Shown here: positions 1 to 6,078 of the stretch, piece after piece
Layout: the number at the start of each line of letters is the position of its first letter
Position numbering within the stretch: position 1 is the first letter of the stretch
From: Thermoplasmatota archaeon
Lineage (GTDB): Archaea > Thermoplasmatota > Thermoplasmata > Thermoplasmatales > GCA-001856825
Reading direction: 5' to 3'
DNA: 10,802 bases
Assembly: GCA_023379555.1 (NCBI GenBank)
Contig: JAMCQR010000047.1
Span: 1-10,802, forward strand
The notes under the pieces: model-generated
Databases searched by the model: none
What the model was told of the DNA's origin: nothing
Seen by the model: the letters and a program-made list of their open reading frames with translations, nothing else
Made by a program: the position numbers and the translations under genes

Positions 1-54
1 TTCTATGCACTGTTCCAAGGTGAAAGATTTGGAGTATTTACTTACAAATCTAAG

Positions 55-126
55 TGGACTGGCGGGGATTTGAACCCCGGACCTCCTGCTTGCAAAGCAG
101 GCGATCTTCCGCTGATCTACCAGCCC
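55..126 (-). tRNA. tRNA-Ala (anticodon UGC)
   Basis: Read on the minus strand this 72-nt segment folds as a full cloverleaf. The acceptor stem is GGGCTGG/CCAGTCC, the D stem GATC/GATC, and the anticodon stem CCTGC/GCAGG encloses the loop TTTGCAA, giving anticodon TGC. The T stem is CGGGG/CCCCG with loop TTCAAAT. The third acceptor pair is G3:U70, the classical identity signal for alanyl-tRNA synthetase, and the discriminator base is A. No CCA is encoded after position 73, so the tail must be added by tRNA nucleotidyltransferase. No intron is visible. The first ten bases are shared with the end of the upstream kptA-like gene. Confidence 0.97.
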
Positions 127-857
127 TCTTGCCTCACTCTCATCTTCCGTTCTTTGGAAAATTTTATCTCTTTCAATGTTTCTTCATCGATCTTTCCGTC
201 GTATTCTTCTGGTTCATTCATGCTTTCTGGAGTCACGAACTTGCAGATGAATACTTCCTGACCAGCGTGATATATATGCTCTCCGCTTCCCAGAATCGCT
301 TCACTCCTTATAGGTATGACTAGGGGGACGTCAAAGTGGTAGAGACCCGCGATGTATGCCTTTTCTTTCGAGCTTGAAAGATGTATCCATCTCCTGTCGG
401 AAGGAAGTATTCCATTTTCCCTGAGAATCTCAAATTCTTCCTTGTTTGTAGGATAGTACAGAATTTCGGAGATGCCGTCCGTAGGCAAGTCGGTAAGATC
501 AACGTCTATAGAGTGTCCGTATGTGGCTCTCAGGTATCGCTTGTTGTCGCTCAACTGGTACCTTCCCTTTTGGTCCGTCAGTACTATTGCGAATATGTGC
601 GAGGGGCCAACGAAGTGGAACCGTCTGTAATAGAACCTGATCTCCTGCACCATTTCGTCTATGTTGACGTATCCTCTGTCTGATATCTCCAGGTGGTACT
701 TTTCTGGTTTGTGCCTCAGAATTCCAGTGATAACCCTGCCGAGCAAGTCCACTTCTTCTTCGGAAAGGATAAACTTTCCTTCCTCTCCACAGGACGGGCA
801 GTCGTGTCCCCTGTAGTAGCCGTGTACCATGCACTTGCGGATCTCGATACTGGGCAC
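117..857 (-). CDS. kptA: RNA 2'-phosphotransferase (Tpt1/KptA family), divergent active site
   Basis: A 246-aa protein of the Tpt1/KptA family, whose members use NAD+ to remove an internal RNA 2'-phosphate as ADP-ribose 1'',2''-cyclic phosphate. The archaeal-type N-terminal zinc-binding element is visible (Cys9, His12, Cys20, Cys23). The RNA-binding half follows with the catalytic pair Arg48-His49 in LRHKP and Arg110 in the RATYGHS motif (usually RxxQGHS). The ADP-ribosyltransferase half carries IHLSSS near residue 158. Oddities: the usual YHGT motif reads YYPT near residue 134, and the fourth catalytic Arg of the family (GxRHG in E. coli KptA) seems to be Tyr173. The start is GTG at 857, the first start codon after an in-frame stop, just before the zinc-binding Cys; a TATA-like box lies 25 nt upstream, which suggests a leaderless mRNA. 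The stop codon lies inside tRNA-Ala. Family assignment is firm; activity is less sure, because archaea ligate tRNA halves with RtcB and leave no 2'-phosphate. Confidence 0.88.
   Translation of the reverse strand: MPSIEIRKCMVHGYYRGHDCPSCGEEGKFILSEEEVDLLGRVITGILRHKPEKYHLEISDRGYVNIDEMVQEIRFYYRRFHFVGPSHIFAIVLTDQKGRYQLSDNKRYLRATYGHSIDVDLTDLPTDGISEILYYPTNKEEFEILRENGILPSDRRWIHLSSSKEKAYIAGLYHFDVPLVIPIRSEAILGSGEHIYHAGQEVFICKFVTPESMNEPEEYDGKIDEETLKEIKFSKERKMRVRQEGW
160..167 (-). promoter_or_regulatory. possible internal TATA box for tRNA-Ala
   Basis: The minus strand reads ATAAAATT here, centred about 37 nt before the first base of the tRNA. That would place transcription start roughly 12 nt before the mature 5' end. 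The box lies inside the coding sequence of the kptA-like gene, so composition could produce it by chance. If real, the tRNA can be made without the longer kptA transcript. Confidence 0.3.
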
Positions 858-878
858 CAGCAGAAATTGTGAATGGTG

Positions 879-884
879 TTATAA
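879..884 (-). promoter_or_regulatory. TATA-like box for kptA
   Basis: The minus strand reads TTATAA, centred about 25 nt before the GTG at 857. In archaea this spacing places transcription start at or next to the start codon, which fits the lack of a Shine-Dalgarno sequence. It also supports the choice of the GTG start. Confidence 0.5.
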
Positions 885-1008
885 CATTTTTGCAAATTTC
901 TCAACCAATGCAAGTCATGTAAGTTTCCTCAACCTAAGGACTCTAATAATACGGTCGAAGGACACTTATACCTTTTCTTTGGAGCATCTCTAATGACCAG
1001 AATCACTG

Positions 1009-1185
1009 TCATAGGCCTTCAGGAATCCTATTCCACCCATAGAAAAATTTGTGTAAGAGTATCACGGATCCTGCTATTATTACACATATTACTGCTTCAG
1101 TAATGCTGTAGTTATCCTGCAGTGCAACCATCGAAAGCAGGAACCCGACATATCTTTCTTCGTGAACAAGGAGAAAATCGACCAA
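1009..1185 (-). CDS. possible small membrane protein or remnant of a larger one
   Basis: A 58-codon minus-strand ORF starting at TTG. Its translation looks protein-like: a charged start with HEERYVG, a hydrophobic stretch FLLSMVAL, a polar turn DNYS, a second hydrophobic stretch AVICVIIAGSVILL, then HKFFYGWNR and a stop. This fits one or two membrane segments ending in a basic, aromatic cytoplasmic tail, much like the C-terminus of a multi-spanning enzyme. There is no good start context: the TTG comes shortly after an in-frame TGA, and no Shine-Dalgarno sequence is visible. An adjacent frame upstream (…ILHNETLWSIF…) could be a frameshifted continuation, which would make this a decayed gene. 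I do not recognise the family. A CDP-alcohol phosphatidyltransferase tail is one thought, without firm support. Confidence 0.33.
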   Translation of the reverse strand: MVDFLLVHEERYVGFLLSMVALQDNYSITEAVICVIIAGSVILLHKFFYGWNRIPEGL

Positions 1186-1245
1186 AGAGTCTCATTATGG
1201 AGAATGCGAGTATCCAGGAACGAGATCTATTTTGATTAAAATTTC

Positions 1246-1253
1246 TTATATAA
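1246..1253 (+). promoter_or_regulatory. TATA box of the DUF92-apgM operon
   Basis: TTATATAA is a near-ideal archaeal TATA box, centred 26 nt before the ATG at 1276 and preceded by an A/T-rich stretch with GATTAAAA. No Shine-Dalgarno sequence lies before the ATG. Together these point to a leaderless transcript starting at or within a few bases of the start codon. Confidence 0.65.
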
Positions 1254-1275
1254 TATCAGAATCCGCAAGTTACAT

Positions 1276-2007
1276 ATGAATGAGTACAACCTAATTCTCC
1301 TAGTGGTGATTCCGGTCCTATTCGTACTTGGGCTGAGAATCAAGGCCTTCAGCAGGGAGGGAGCCATAGCCTCTGCGATTGTGGGCTCGCTTATCATTAT
1401 AGGAGGAGGTTGGCTATATTTTGTAATGCTTTTCTTATTCCTGGGCTTATCCTACATTTCGACCCTTTCTGGATTTGAAAAGAAGAAGAGCTGGAGCCTG
1501 CAAGAGGGTCTAAAAGGAGAAAGAGGGGCAAAGAATGTCGTGGCAGCGGGAGCGCTTCCAGCAGCGATCTCCCTTATGAATTTCTGGAACTTCAGTCCGA
1601 TGCTTATTTTCTTCCTTTATGTGGTTGCATTGGGAACAATTCTCTCCGACACGGCTGCATCCGAGATCGGTTCTCTCGATGAGAACACTTACATGATACT
1701 CACCCTGAAGCCTGCTGAAACGGGGATGAATGGTGGTGTTTCTGTTCTGGGGACCATAGTATCGTTCGTCTTTCCCATATTCTTTTCACTCTTTGGATAC
1801 ATCATTTATGGTGGGCTGATATCTATCCCCCTCGGAGTACTACTCAAATTCGCTGTTCTCTCAGGTTCGTTGGCATTTTCTGGCTCTCTCTTTGACTCAG
1901 TTCTCGGAGAGACTTTAGAAAACAGAGGTTACCTGACAAAGTACTCAGTCAACTTTTCGGCCGCCCTGTTTGCCACTATTGTGGCTTTTCTGCTATTTGT
2001 GAGGTAA
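1276..2007 (+). CDS. DUF92 family integral membrane protein (TMEM19/VTE6-like)
   Basis: A 243-aa polytopic membrane protein with about six hydrophobic segments (roughly 5-22, 28-60, 90-124, 155-178, 180-200 and 222-242). The conserved DUF92 blocks are all present: GERGAKNVVAAG near 81-92, the acidic motif LSDTAASEIGSL near 123-134, KPAETGMNGGVS near 145-156, and GSLFDSVLGETLENRG near 203-218. The plant relative VTE6 phosphorylates phytyl phosphate using a nucleoside triphosphate, so a prenyl- or polyprenyl-phosphate kinase role is conceivable in an archaeon, whose lipids are isoprenoid. That is inference; archaeal members are generally annotated as hypothetical. It is the first gene of a likely two-gene operon, 29 nt before apgM, and its own TATA box gives a leaderless start at this ATG. 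Length is normal for the family. Confidence 0.87.
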   Translation: MNEYNLILLVVIPVLFVLGLRIKAFSREGAIASAIVGSLIIIGGGWLYFVMLFLFLGLSYISTLSGFEKKKSWSLQEGLKGERGAKNVVAAGALPAAISLMNFWNFSPMLIFFLYVVALGTILSDTAASEIGSLDENTYMILTLKPAETGMNGGVSVLGTIVSFVFPIFFSLFGYIIYGGLISIPLGVLLKFAVLSGSLAFSGSLFDSVLGETLENRGYLTKYSVNFSAALFATIVAFLLFVR

Positions 2008-2036
2008 CTTTATTTTTCTCAAAGGAATCTCAATTG

Positions 2037-3251
2037 ATGAAGATTCTCCTCATTATTGCAGATGGACTCGGAGATAGACCTCTCGATTCCCTAGGCGGCA
2101 AGACTTCGTTGGAAGCCGCTGATAAACCGAATCTGAATACTTTGGCAAGGGAAGGGATGATCGGCCTGATGGACCCTATCCGACCTGGCATAATACCAGG
2201 GTCAGATACTTCTCACCTGAATTATCTGGGATATGACCCGTTCAAGTACTACACAGGGAGAGGACCTTTTGAGGCGATGGGGACGGGCCTCACGCTGAGA
2301 GGCGGAGATGTAGCTTTCAGGGCCAATTTTGCAACAGTTAATGATCAGGGGACTATAATCGACAGAAGAGCGGGCAGAATCAGGGAAGGAACCTCCGAGT
2401 TGGCCAAACAGCTCAATCTGAAGATTGACGGTGTTGAAATATTGTTCAAGGAGGGTACTGAACACCGAGCTGCTCTCGTTTTGAGGGGTGAAGGGATCTC
2501 CACTGAAGTAACGGATAACGACCCCCACGCAGATAACCTGAAACCCAAGGACATTGTACCGACTTCAGAGAAGGGTAAAAAAACTGCGCATATATTGAAT
2601 GAATTCTACAAACAATCGCTTAGAATCCTCAAGGATGCGCCTCTAAATGTCAAAAGAAGATCCAATGGAATAAAGGAGGCCAATGCAATCCTCTTCAGGG
2701 GAGGCGGTGAGATACCATCCTTACCAAGCTTCAACGAAAAGTATTCGCTTGACGGAGGTTTTATTGCAGGTGTTGCCCTGGTCTCTGGGATTTGCAGACT
2801 TGTAGGTCTGAAGGATTTCACTCCCGAAGGTGTCACCGGGTCGATCGACACCGACGTGAAGAAGAAATTTGCGGCCGCAGTGGAAGCACTTAAGGAGGTC
2901 GATTTTGTACTTGTCAATGTAAAGGGTACAGATATCGCAGGCCACGACGGAAATGGGGTCGCCAAGAAAGAATTCATCGAAAAGATCGATGCCGCTCTAA
3001 AGGATACCGTGATGAAAGTGAGGAACGAGATTGTAGTGTGTTTCACGGGAGACCACTCAACACCGGCCAGTGTAAAGGAGCACACCTCAGACCCAGTTCC
3101 TATTCTACTTCGTTATCCGGGATGCAGGAAGGACGGAGTTGGAGAATTTGATGAAATAAAGGCCAAAGATGGTTACCTGAGGCTTCAAGGAAGCGACCTT
3201 ATGAACGTTCTCCTGAGTTCTGCAAACAAGGCCGAGAAATACGGAGCCTAA
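2037..3251 (+). CDS. apgM: 2,3-bisphosphoglycerate-independent phosphoglycerate mutase, archaeal type
   Basis: A 404-aa cytoplasmic enzyme interconverting 3- and 2-phosphoglycerate in glycolysis and gluconeogenesis. It belongs to the alkaline-phosphatase superfamily and has the ApgM signature throughout. ILLIIADGLGDRP at the N-terminus carries the first metal-binding Asp (Asp9). IPGSDTSHL contains the phosphoryl-accepting Ser56. Next come YYTGRGPFEAMG and NDPHADN, then KGTDIAGHDG and CFTGDHSTP with further metal-ligand Asp/His residues, and finally EHTSDPVP. The length of about 400 aa is normal. I prefer ATG 2037 over the TTG directly before it, because the protein then begins MKILLIIADG as in relatives; an AAAGGA at 2021-2026 could serve as a weak ribosome-binding site. 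It is probably co-transcribed with the DUF92 gene. Its stop codon overlaps that of the convergent TPR gene. Confidence 0.96.
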   Translation: MKILLIIADGLGDRPLDSLGGKTSLEAADKPNLNTLAREGMIGLMDPIRPGIIPGSDTSHLNYLGYDPFKYYTGRGPFEAMGTGLTLRGGDVAFRANFATVNDQGTIIDRRAGRIREGTSELAKQLNLKIDGVEILFKEGTEHRAALVLRGEGISTEVTDNDPHADNLKPKDIVPTSEKGKKTAHILNEFYKQSLRILKDAPLNVKRRSNGIKEANAILFRGGGEIPSLPSFNEKYSLDGGFIAGVALVSGICRLVGLKDFTPEGVTGSIDTDVKKKFAAAVEALKEVDFVLVNVKGTDIAGHDGNGVAKKEFIEKIDAALKDTVMKVRNEIVVCFTGDHSTPASVKEHTSDPVPILLRYPGCRKDGVGEFDEIKAKDGYLRLQGSDLMNVLLSSANKAEKYGA

Positions 3252-3910
3252 GATATACTTTCTTCCAACAGTTTCTTGATCTCTTCGTCCCGGTTCTCTA
3301 TCTTCAGAAGAAGTTCCTTAGCCTTCTCTTTCTCACCAGAATTGAGATATATGCGGGATAATAGGACGAGAGCGTTTCTGTCCCTCTGGTCTATCTTGAG
3401 CGAGACCTCACAAGATTCCTTTGCGTCGTTCACTCTTGAAATTTTCATCAGGACCTCGGCCCTCTGGTTCCAGTATGAAGTGTTCCTGCTTTCCATTTTT
3501 ATTGCAGTGTCGACTGAAGCCAGGGCCTCCAGATATCTTCCCATTGAATAAAGCAGCCTTGACTTATCGAAGTAATAGACGGCCTTCTTGAGCAGGTTGA
3601 TCGATCTGTTTATGTAGGACAGCGCTTCCTCCTTGTTGGTGTTAAAATTTGAAAGGAAAAGTCTCCGATATGTATCTGGGTTAATCGGATAATCTTCTAG
3701 GAGCATCTTCTGGAAGGTCGTTGAGTCCTTCCCTTGTTTCTCAAGAATGTCAATGAGGAGGATCAATGCTTCAATGTTCTTCTTTATCTCTATGGATTTC
3801 CGTGCGTGTTTCTCGGCTTCCTCAAAATATCCATCTTCAGAGAGTTCGAATGCAGCCATGTATTCATCTGTGCTCTTAGCGAGTGAAGGAAGAACTCTGT
3901 CTTGGCTCAT
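3248..3910 (-). CDS. tetratricopeptide-repeat protein
   Basis: A 220-aa soluble all-helical protein made largely of TPR units. Clear units include the one around residues 13-46 (YMAAFELSEDGYFEEAEKHA), one around 110-140 (DKSRLLYSMGRYLEALASVD, then AIKME), one around 144-176 (YWNQRAEVLMKISRVNDAKE), and one around 178-208 (ALVLLSRIYLNSGEKEKAKE). The region between 47 and 110 is helical and repeat-like but degenerate. There is no signal peptide, membrane segment or catalytic domain, so it probably acts as a protein-protein scaffold; the partner cannot be read from the sequence. The ATG at 3910 is the only sensible start. It is divergent from hom across an 81-nt gap and its TAG stop overlaps the apgM stop by 4 nt. 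Similar stand-alone TPR proteins are common in archaea and rarely have known functions. Confidence 0.82.
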   Translation of the reverse strand: MSQDRVLPSLAKSTDEYMAAFELSEDGYFEEAEKHARKSIEIKKNIEALILLIDILEKQGKDSTTFQKMLLEDYPINPDTYRRLFLSNFNTNKEEALSYINRSINLLKKAVYYFDKSRLLYSMGRYLEALASVDTAIKMESRNTSYWNQRAEVLMKISRVNDAKESCEVSLKIDQRDRNALVLLSRIYLNSGEKEKAKELLLKIENRDEEIKKLLEESIS

Positions 3911-3941
3911 ACTGGACTATTAAATTACGACAATTTAGCTT

Positions 3942-3953
3942 TTATCATGATAA
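3942..3953. promoter_or_regulatory. perfect 12-bp palindrome, candidate operator between TPR gene and hom
   Basis: TTATCATGATAA is its own reverse complement and sits almost in the middle of the 81-nt gap between two divergent genes, 37 nt from the TPR ATG and 44 nt from the hom ATG. This is the size and place expected of a dimeric regulator site. TATA signals on either side are weak (AGTAATA near 3966-3971 for hom, GCTAAATT on the minus strand near 3932-3939 for the TPR gene). No Shine-Dalgarno sequence precedes either ATG. Chance occurrence in A/T-rich DNA cannot be excluded. Confidence 0.35.
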
Positions 3954-3991
3954 GTGAATAAACTAGTAATACCACTCGACATTTTAATAAT

Positions 3992-4960
3992 ATGAGAATC
4001 CAGTTGATTGGTTTGGGTTCAATTGGAAAAAATTTGTTGAAACTCATAAATCAGAAAGGAACGAGCATAAGTGAAAAATTGGGAGAAAAAATTGAGGTAG
4101 TTTCTGTGAGCGACACCACTGGAACTGTGATCACCGATGGAATGCCTCTTACGAGGATCATCCAGGCAAAGGAAGGAGGTGGTCTCAAAACGCTGGACTC
4201 ATTTGAAAAGATCAATGCAACCAGTGCAATTTCTGATCTCGAGGCAGACATTGTTGTTGAGATTACACAAAGCACAAAGGACGGGAAGCCAGGGATAAGC
4301 CATATCGTTTCTGCATTCGAAAATGAAAAGAATGTTGTGACCGCCAACAAGGGCGCACTGGTCTCAGACACTGACCTCTTCAAAACAGCTAAGGAAATGA
4401 AAAGGACTTTGAGGTACGAAGCAACGGTATGCGGAGGGCTTCCTGTATTCAACATGATGGACTACTGCATGATCCCAGCGAAGATTTCCTCTGTGGATGG
4501 AATATTCAATGCTACGAGCACTTTCGTGATTTCTCAATTGGAGGCTGGAAAAAGTCTGGCGTCGGCTAAGAGCGAGGCGATCAAGATAGGAATTGCAGAG
4601 AGAGATCAGCGTGATGATATGGAAGGAATTGATTCCGCGAGGAAAGGAACCATACTCCATAGGCGAATTTTCGGTTCCAATCTCAGATTGAGGGACGCAG
4701 ATATATCCGCGAAGCAGAGCGAAATTGCATCGGGAACGAGACAGTTCACCGAGGTGACTGCAAAGGGAGTTAAGGTTGAGTACAAGAAGGTCACGGAAAA
4801 GAATGTATTTTCAAATGCCGTTGGTCCATCAATGGTCATAAGATTCAACACCGACGTGCTAGACCACCTTACCTTGTTCACAGATCACGATGGCCCATTG
4901 GAGTCAGCAGCAACAGTATTAAATGATATCCTATTGTCGAGGTCAGAAAAGGGAGCATAA
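3992..4960 (+). CDS. hom: homoserine dehydrogenase
   Basis: A 322-aa NAD(P)-dependent oxidoreductase reducing aspartate semialdehyde to homoserine, the branch point toward threonine and methionine. The Rossmann motif GLGSIG is at residues 7-12. VTANKGAL carries the catalytic Lys120. EATVCGGLPV (143-152) matches the family EATVGGGIPV loop. DDMEGIDSARKG (208-219) carries Asp214 and Lys218, the equivalents of the catalytic Asp/Lys pair. One motif is unusual: the family's NGTTN(Y/F) reads NATSTF at 173-178. There is no N-terminal aspartokinase and no C-terminal ACT domain, so this is the short, monofunctional form without built-in threonine feedback. The stop codon shares a base with the next ATG (TAATG), so the two genes are probably translated in a coupled way. 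Other genes of the threonine pathway are not in the window. Confidence 0.92.
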   Translation: MRIQLIGLGSIGKNLLKLINQKGTSISEKLGEKIEVVSVSDTTGTVITDGMPLTRIIQAKEGGGLKTLDSFEKINATSAISDLEADIVVEITQSTKDGKPGISHIVSAFENEKNVVTANKGALVSDTDLFKTAKEMKRTLRYEATVCGGLPVFNMMDYCMIPAKISSVDGIFNATSTFVISQLEAGKSLASAKSEAIKIGIAERDQRDDMEGIDSARKGTILHRRIFGSNLRLRDADISAKQSEIASGTRQFTEVTAKGVKVEYKKVTEKNVFSNAVGPSMVIRFNTDVLDHLTLFTDHDGPLESAATVLNDILLSRSEKGA

Positions 4961-6078
4961 TGAACAAGGGGTATACCGCATTTATAGGTGTATTGGCAGT
5001 ATTGTGGGTGGTAACTTTAGTAATTGACGTGATTATGACACTGGCGCTTTATCCTTCTAGATTCGGTGCAATTGCAAGTATTACCGGGAGTGTCACATCG
5101 AACAGCAGGGTTCCAATATACATCATAATCGGGTTACCCGAGGCCGTCGGATTGTTCTATCCTCCGTATCTGTTCTGGGCCTTATGGATAGGGGTAGTTG
5201 CTGCTGCCGTTTCAGTATTCATAATCATATCTCTTTATAAGTCGCTTCCACGATTCGAAAATTCCAGTCTCTACCGAATTTCGGAATTTTTTGCGTTGAA
5301 CCTGTTTCTGTCGTATGCGTACATATCATTTGTTTCCGTGATTGGCTATCCAATCAAATCCCCGATACCACCTGGGGCTACCAATTTCATATTCAATTTC
5401 TTCGAACTCACAAATGCTGGACTGTATGAAGAACTGATTACCAGGGTCATCTATATCGGAATTCCGCTATTCATTTACTATGCATGGAGTAGGCACGGAA
5501 TGAGGTCGCCTTCCAAACCAAAGAGCCTCCCGTGGTGGAGGGTCATTTGGGGTGGAGGATACAAATTCGGAAAACCGGAGATCACAGTTCTGGTAATCTC
5601 ATCCCTGATTTTTGGTATAGCTCACGCAGGCTCCTGGGATGCATCAAAGATACCTCAGGCTGCTCTAGGAGGGGTATTCCTGGGTGTTTTGTACATGAGA
5701 TTCGGTCTATACGCGGACGTTCTCTTCCATTTCTCAATTGATTCTCCAAGTATTCTTTTCACAAAGGGTTACGGAAATCCATTCGCTTCGGTCGGAACCA
5801 CAGATCTCTACTCGTTGTTTTTACTGATATTCCTTGTGGCCGGTGTCGCCGTTTCTATGGCATACATCCTAGAAGTTAGTAAACTATTGCAGAACAGAAA
5901 TAAAAAAGTGGCTGTTCCAGCTGGTTCATCTTCCTATACACCGAACCAAGATTCCAGCCAAACTCGAACTAATGCTGGAGCTTACTGCAAGAACTGCGGG
6001 TCCAGAAACGTGACTTTCTTCTATGACGACGTTTACCGTTGCGATGACTGCGGGAATGTGTTCAAGAAAGATCAGTAG
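4960..6078 (+). CDS. CPBP-family (CAAX/Rce1-like) intramembrane protease with C-terminal zinc ribbon
   Basis: A 372-aa membrane protein with about eight hydrophobic segments (near 7-30, 66-92, 107-129, 142-173, 207-224, 231-247, 249-262 and 282-305). The three catalytic motifs of the CPBP/Abi protease family are in order: EELITR with Glu157, Glu158 and Arg162; FGIAH with Phe218 and His222; and HFSID with His257 and Asp261. After the last membrane segment comes a polar Ser/Thr/Asn-rich linker (about 318-340), then a four-Cys zinc ribbon, CKNCG at 343-347 and CDDCG at 361-365. The ribbon probably lies in the cytoplasm and could bind a partner or substrate. Relatives process prenylated proteins or bacteriocin leaders; archaeal substrates are mostly unknown. 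Start ATG overlaps the hom stop by one base. The 3' end overlaps truD by 7 nt. Confidence 0.88.
   Translation: MNKGYTAFIGVLAVLWVVTLVIDVIMTLALYPSRFGAIASITGSVTSNSRVPIYIIIGLPEAVGLFYPPYLFWALWIGVVAAAVSVFIIISLYKSLPRFENSSLYRISEFFALNLFLSYAYISFVSVIGYPIKSPIPPGATNFIFNFFELTNAGLYEELITRVIYIGIPLFIYYAWSRHGMRSPSKPKSLPWWRVIWGGGYKFGKPEITVLVISSLIFGIAHAGSWDASKIPQAALGGVFLGVLYMRFGLYADVLFHFSIDSPSILFTKGYGNPFASVGTTDLYSLFLLIFLVAGVAVSMAYILEVSKLLQNRNKKVAVPAGSSSYTPNQDSSQTRTNAGAYCKNCGSRNVTFFYDDVYRCDDCGNVFKKDQ

Larger units (their letters stand above)
858..1275. other. 418-nt intergenic region between divergent kptA and DUF92 gene
   Basis: This is the longest stretch without a clear gene. At its left end it holds the kptA TATA box and at its right end the TATA box of the DUF92 operon. 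The middle contains a 58-codon minus-strand ORF (1009-1185), listed separately. On the plus strand there is a 36-codon ORF, 993-1103, with TTATA 25 nt before its ATG and GGAG 8 nt before it. Its predicted product is Arg- and Leu-rich and does not look like a protein. I see no tRNA, rRNA, insertion-sequence end or repeat array here. Confidence 0.6.

Noticed and set aside
1..73. Possible ends of a plus-strand gene entering from the left edge.
   Set aside because: One frame would stop inside the tRNA and the other runs through it; too few codons are present to judge, and neither is convincing.
993..1103. 36-codon plus-strand ORF in the kptA-DUF92 gap.
   Set aside because: The product is Arg/Leu-rich without protein-like pattern, and the opposite strand has a better candidate; only its promoter-like signals were kept as an observation.
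1109..1146. CCTGC…GCAGG inverted repeat in the intergenic region as a hairpin or terminator.
   Set aside because: It has five base pairs with a long loop and no T-run, so it is expected by chance.
2034..2036. TTG one codon before the apgM ATG as the start.
   Set aside because: ATG 2037 gives the usual MKILLIIADG beginning, so TTG is an unneeded extension.
2606..3085. Long minus-strand open frame opposite apgM.
   Set aside because: Its translation is Ser/Pro/Thr-rich antisense of a well-conserved enzyme, so it is a shadow frame.
4051..4455. Minus-strand open frame opposite hom.
   Set aside because: It is antisense to the conserved homoserine dehydrogenase motifs, with no family signal of its own.
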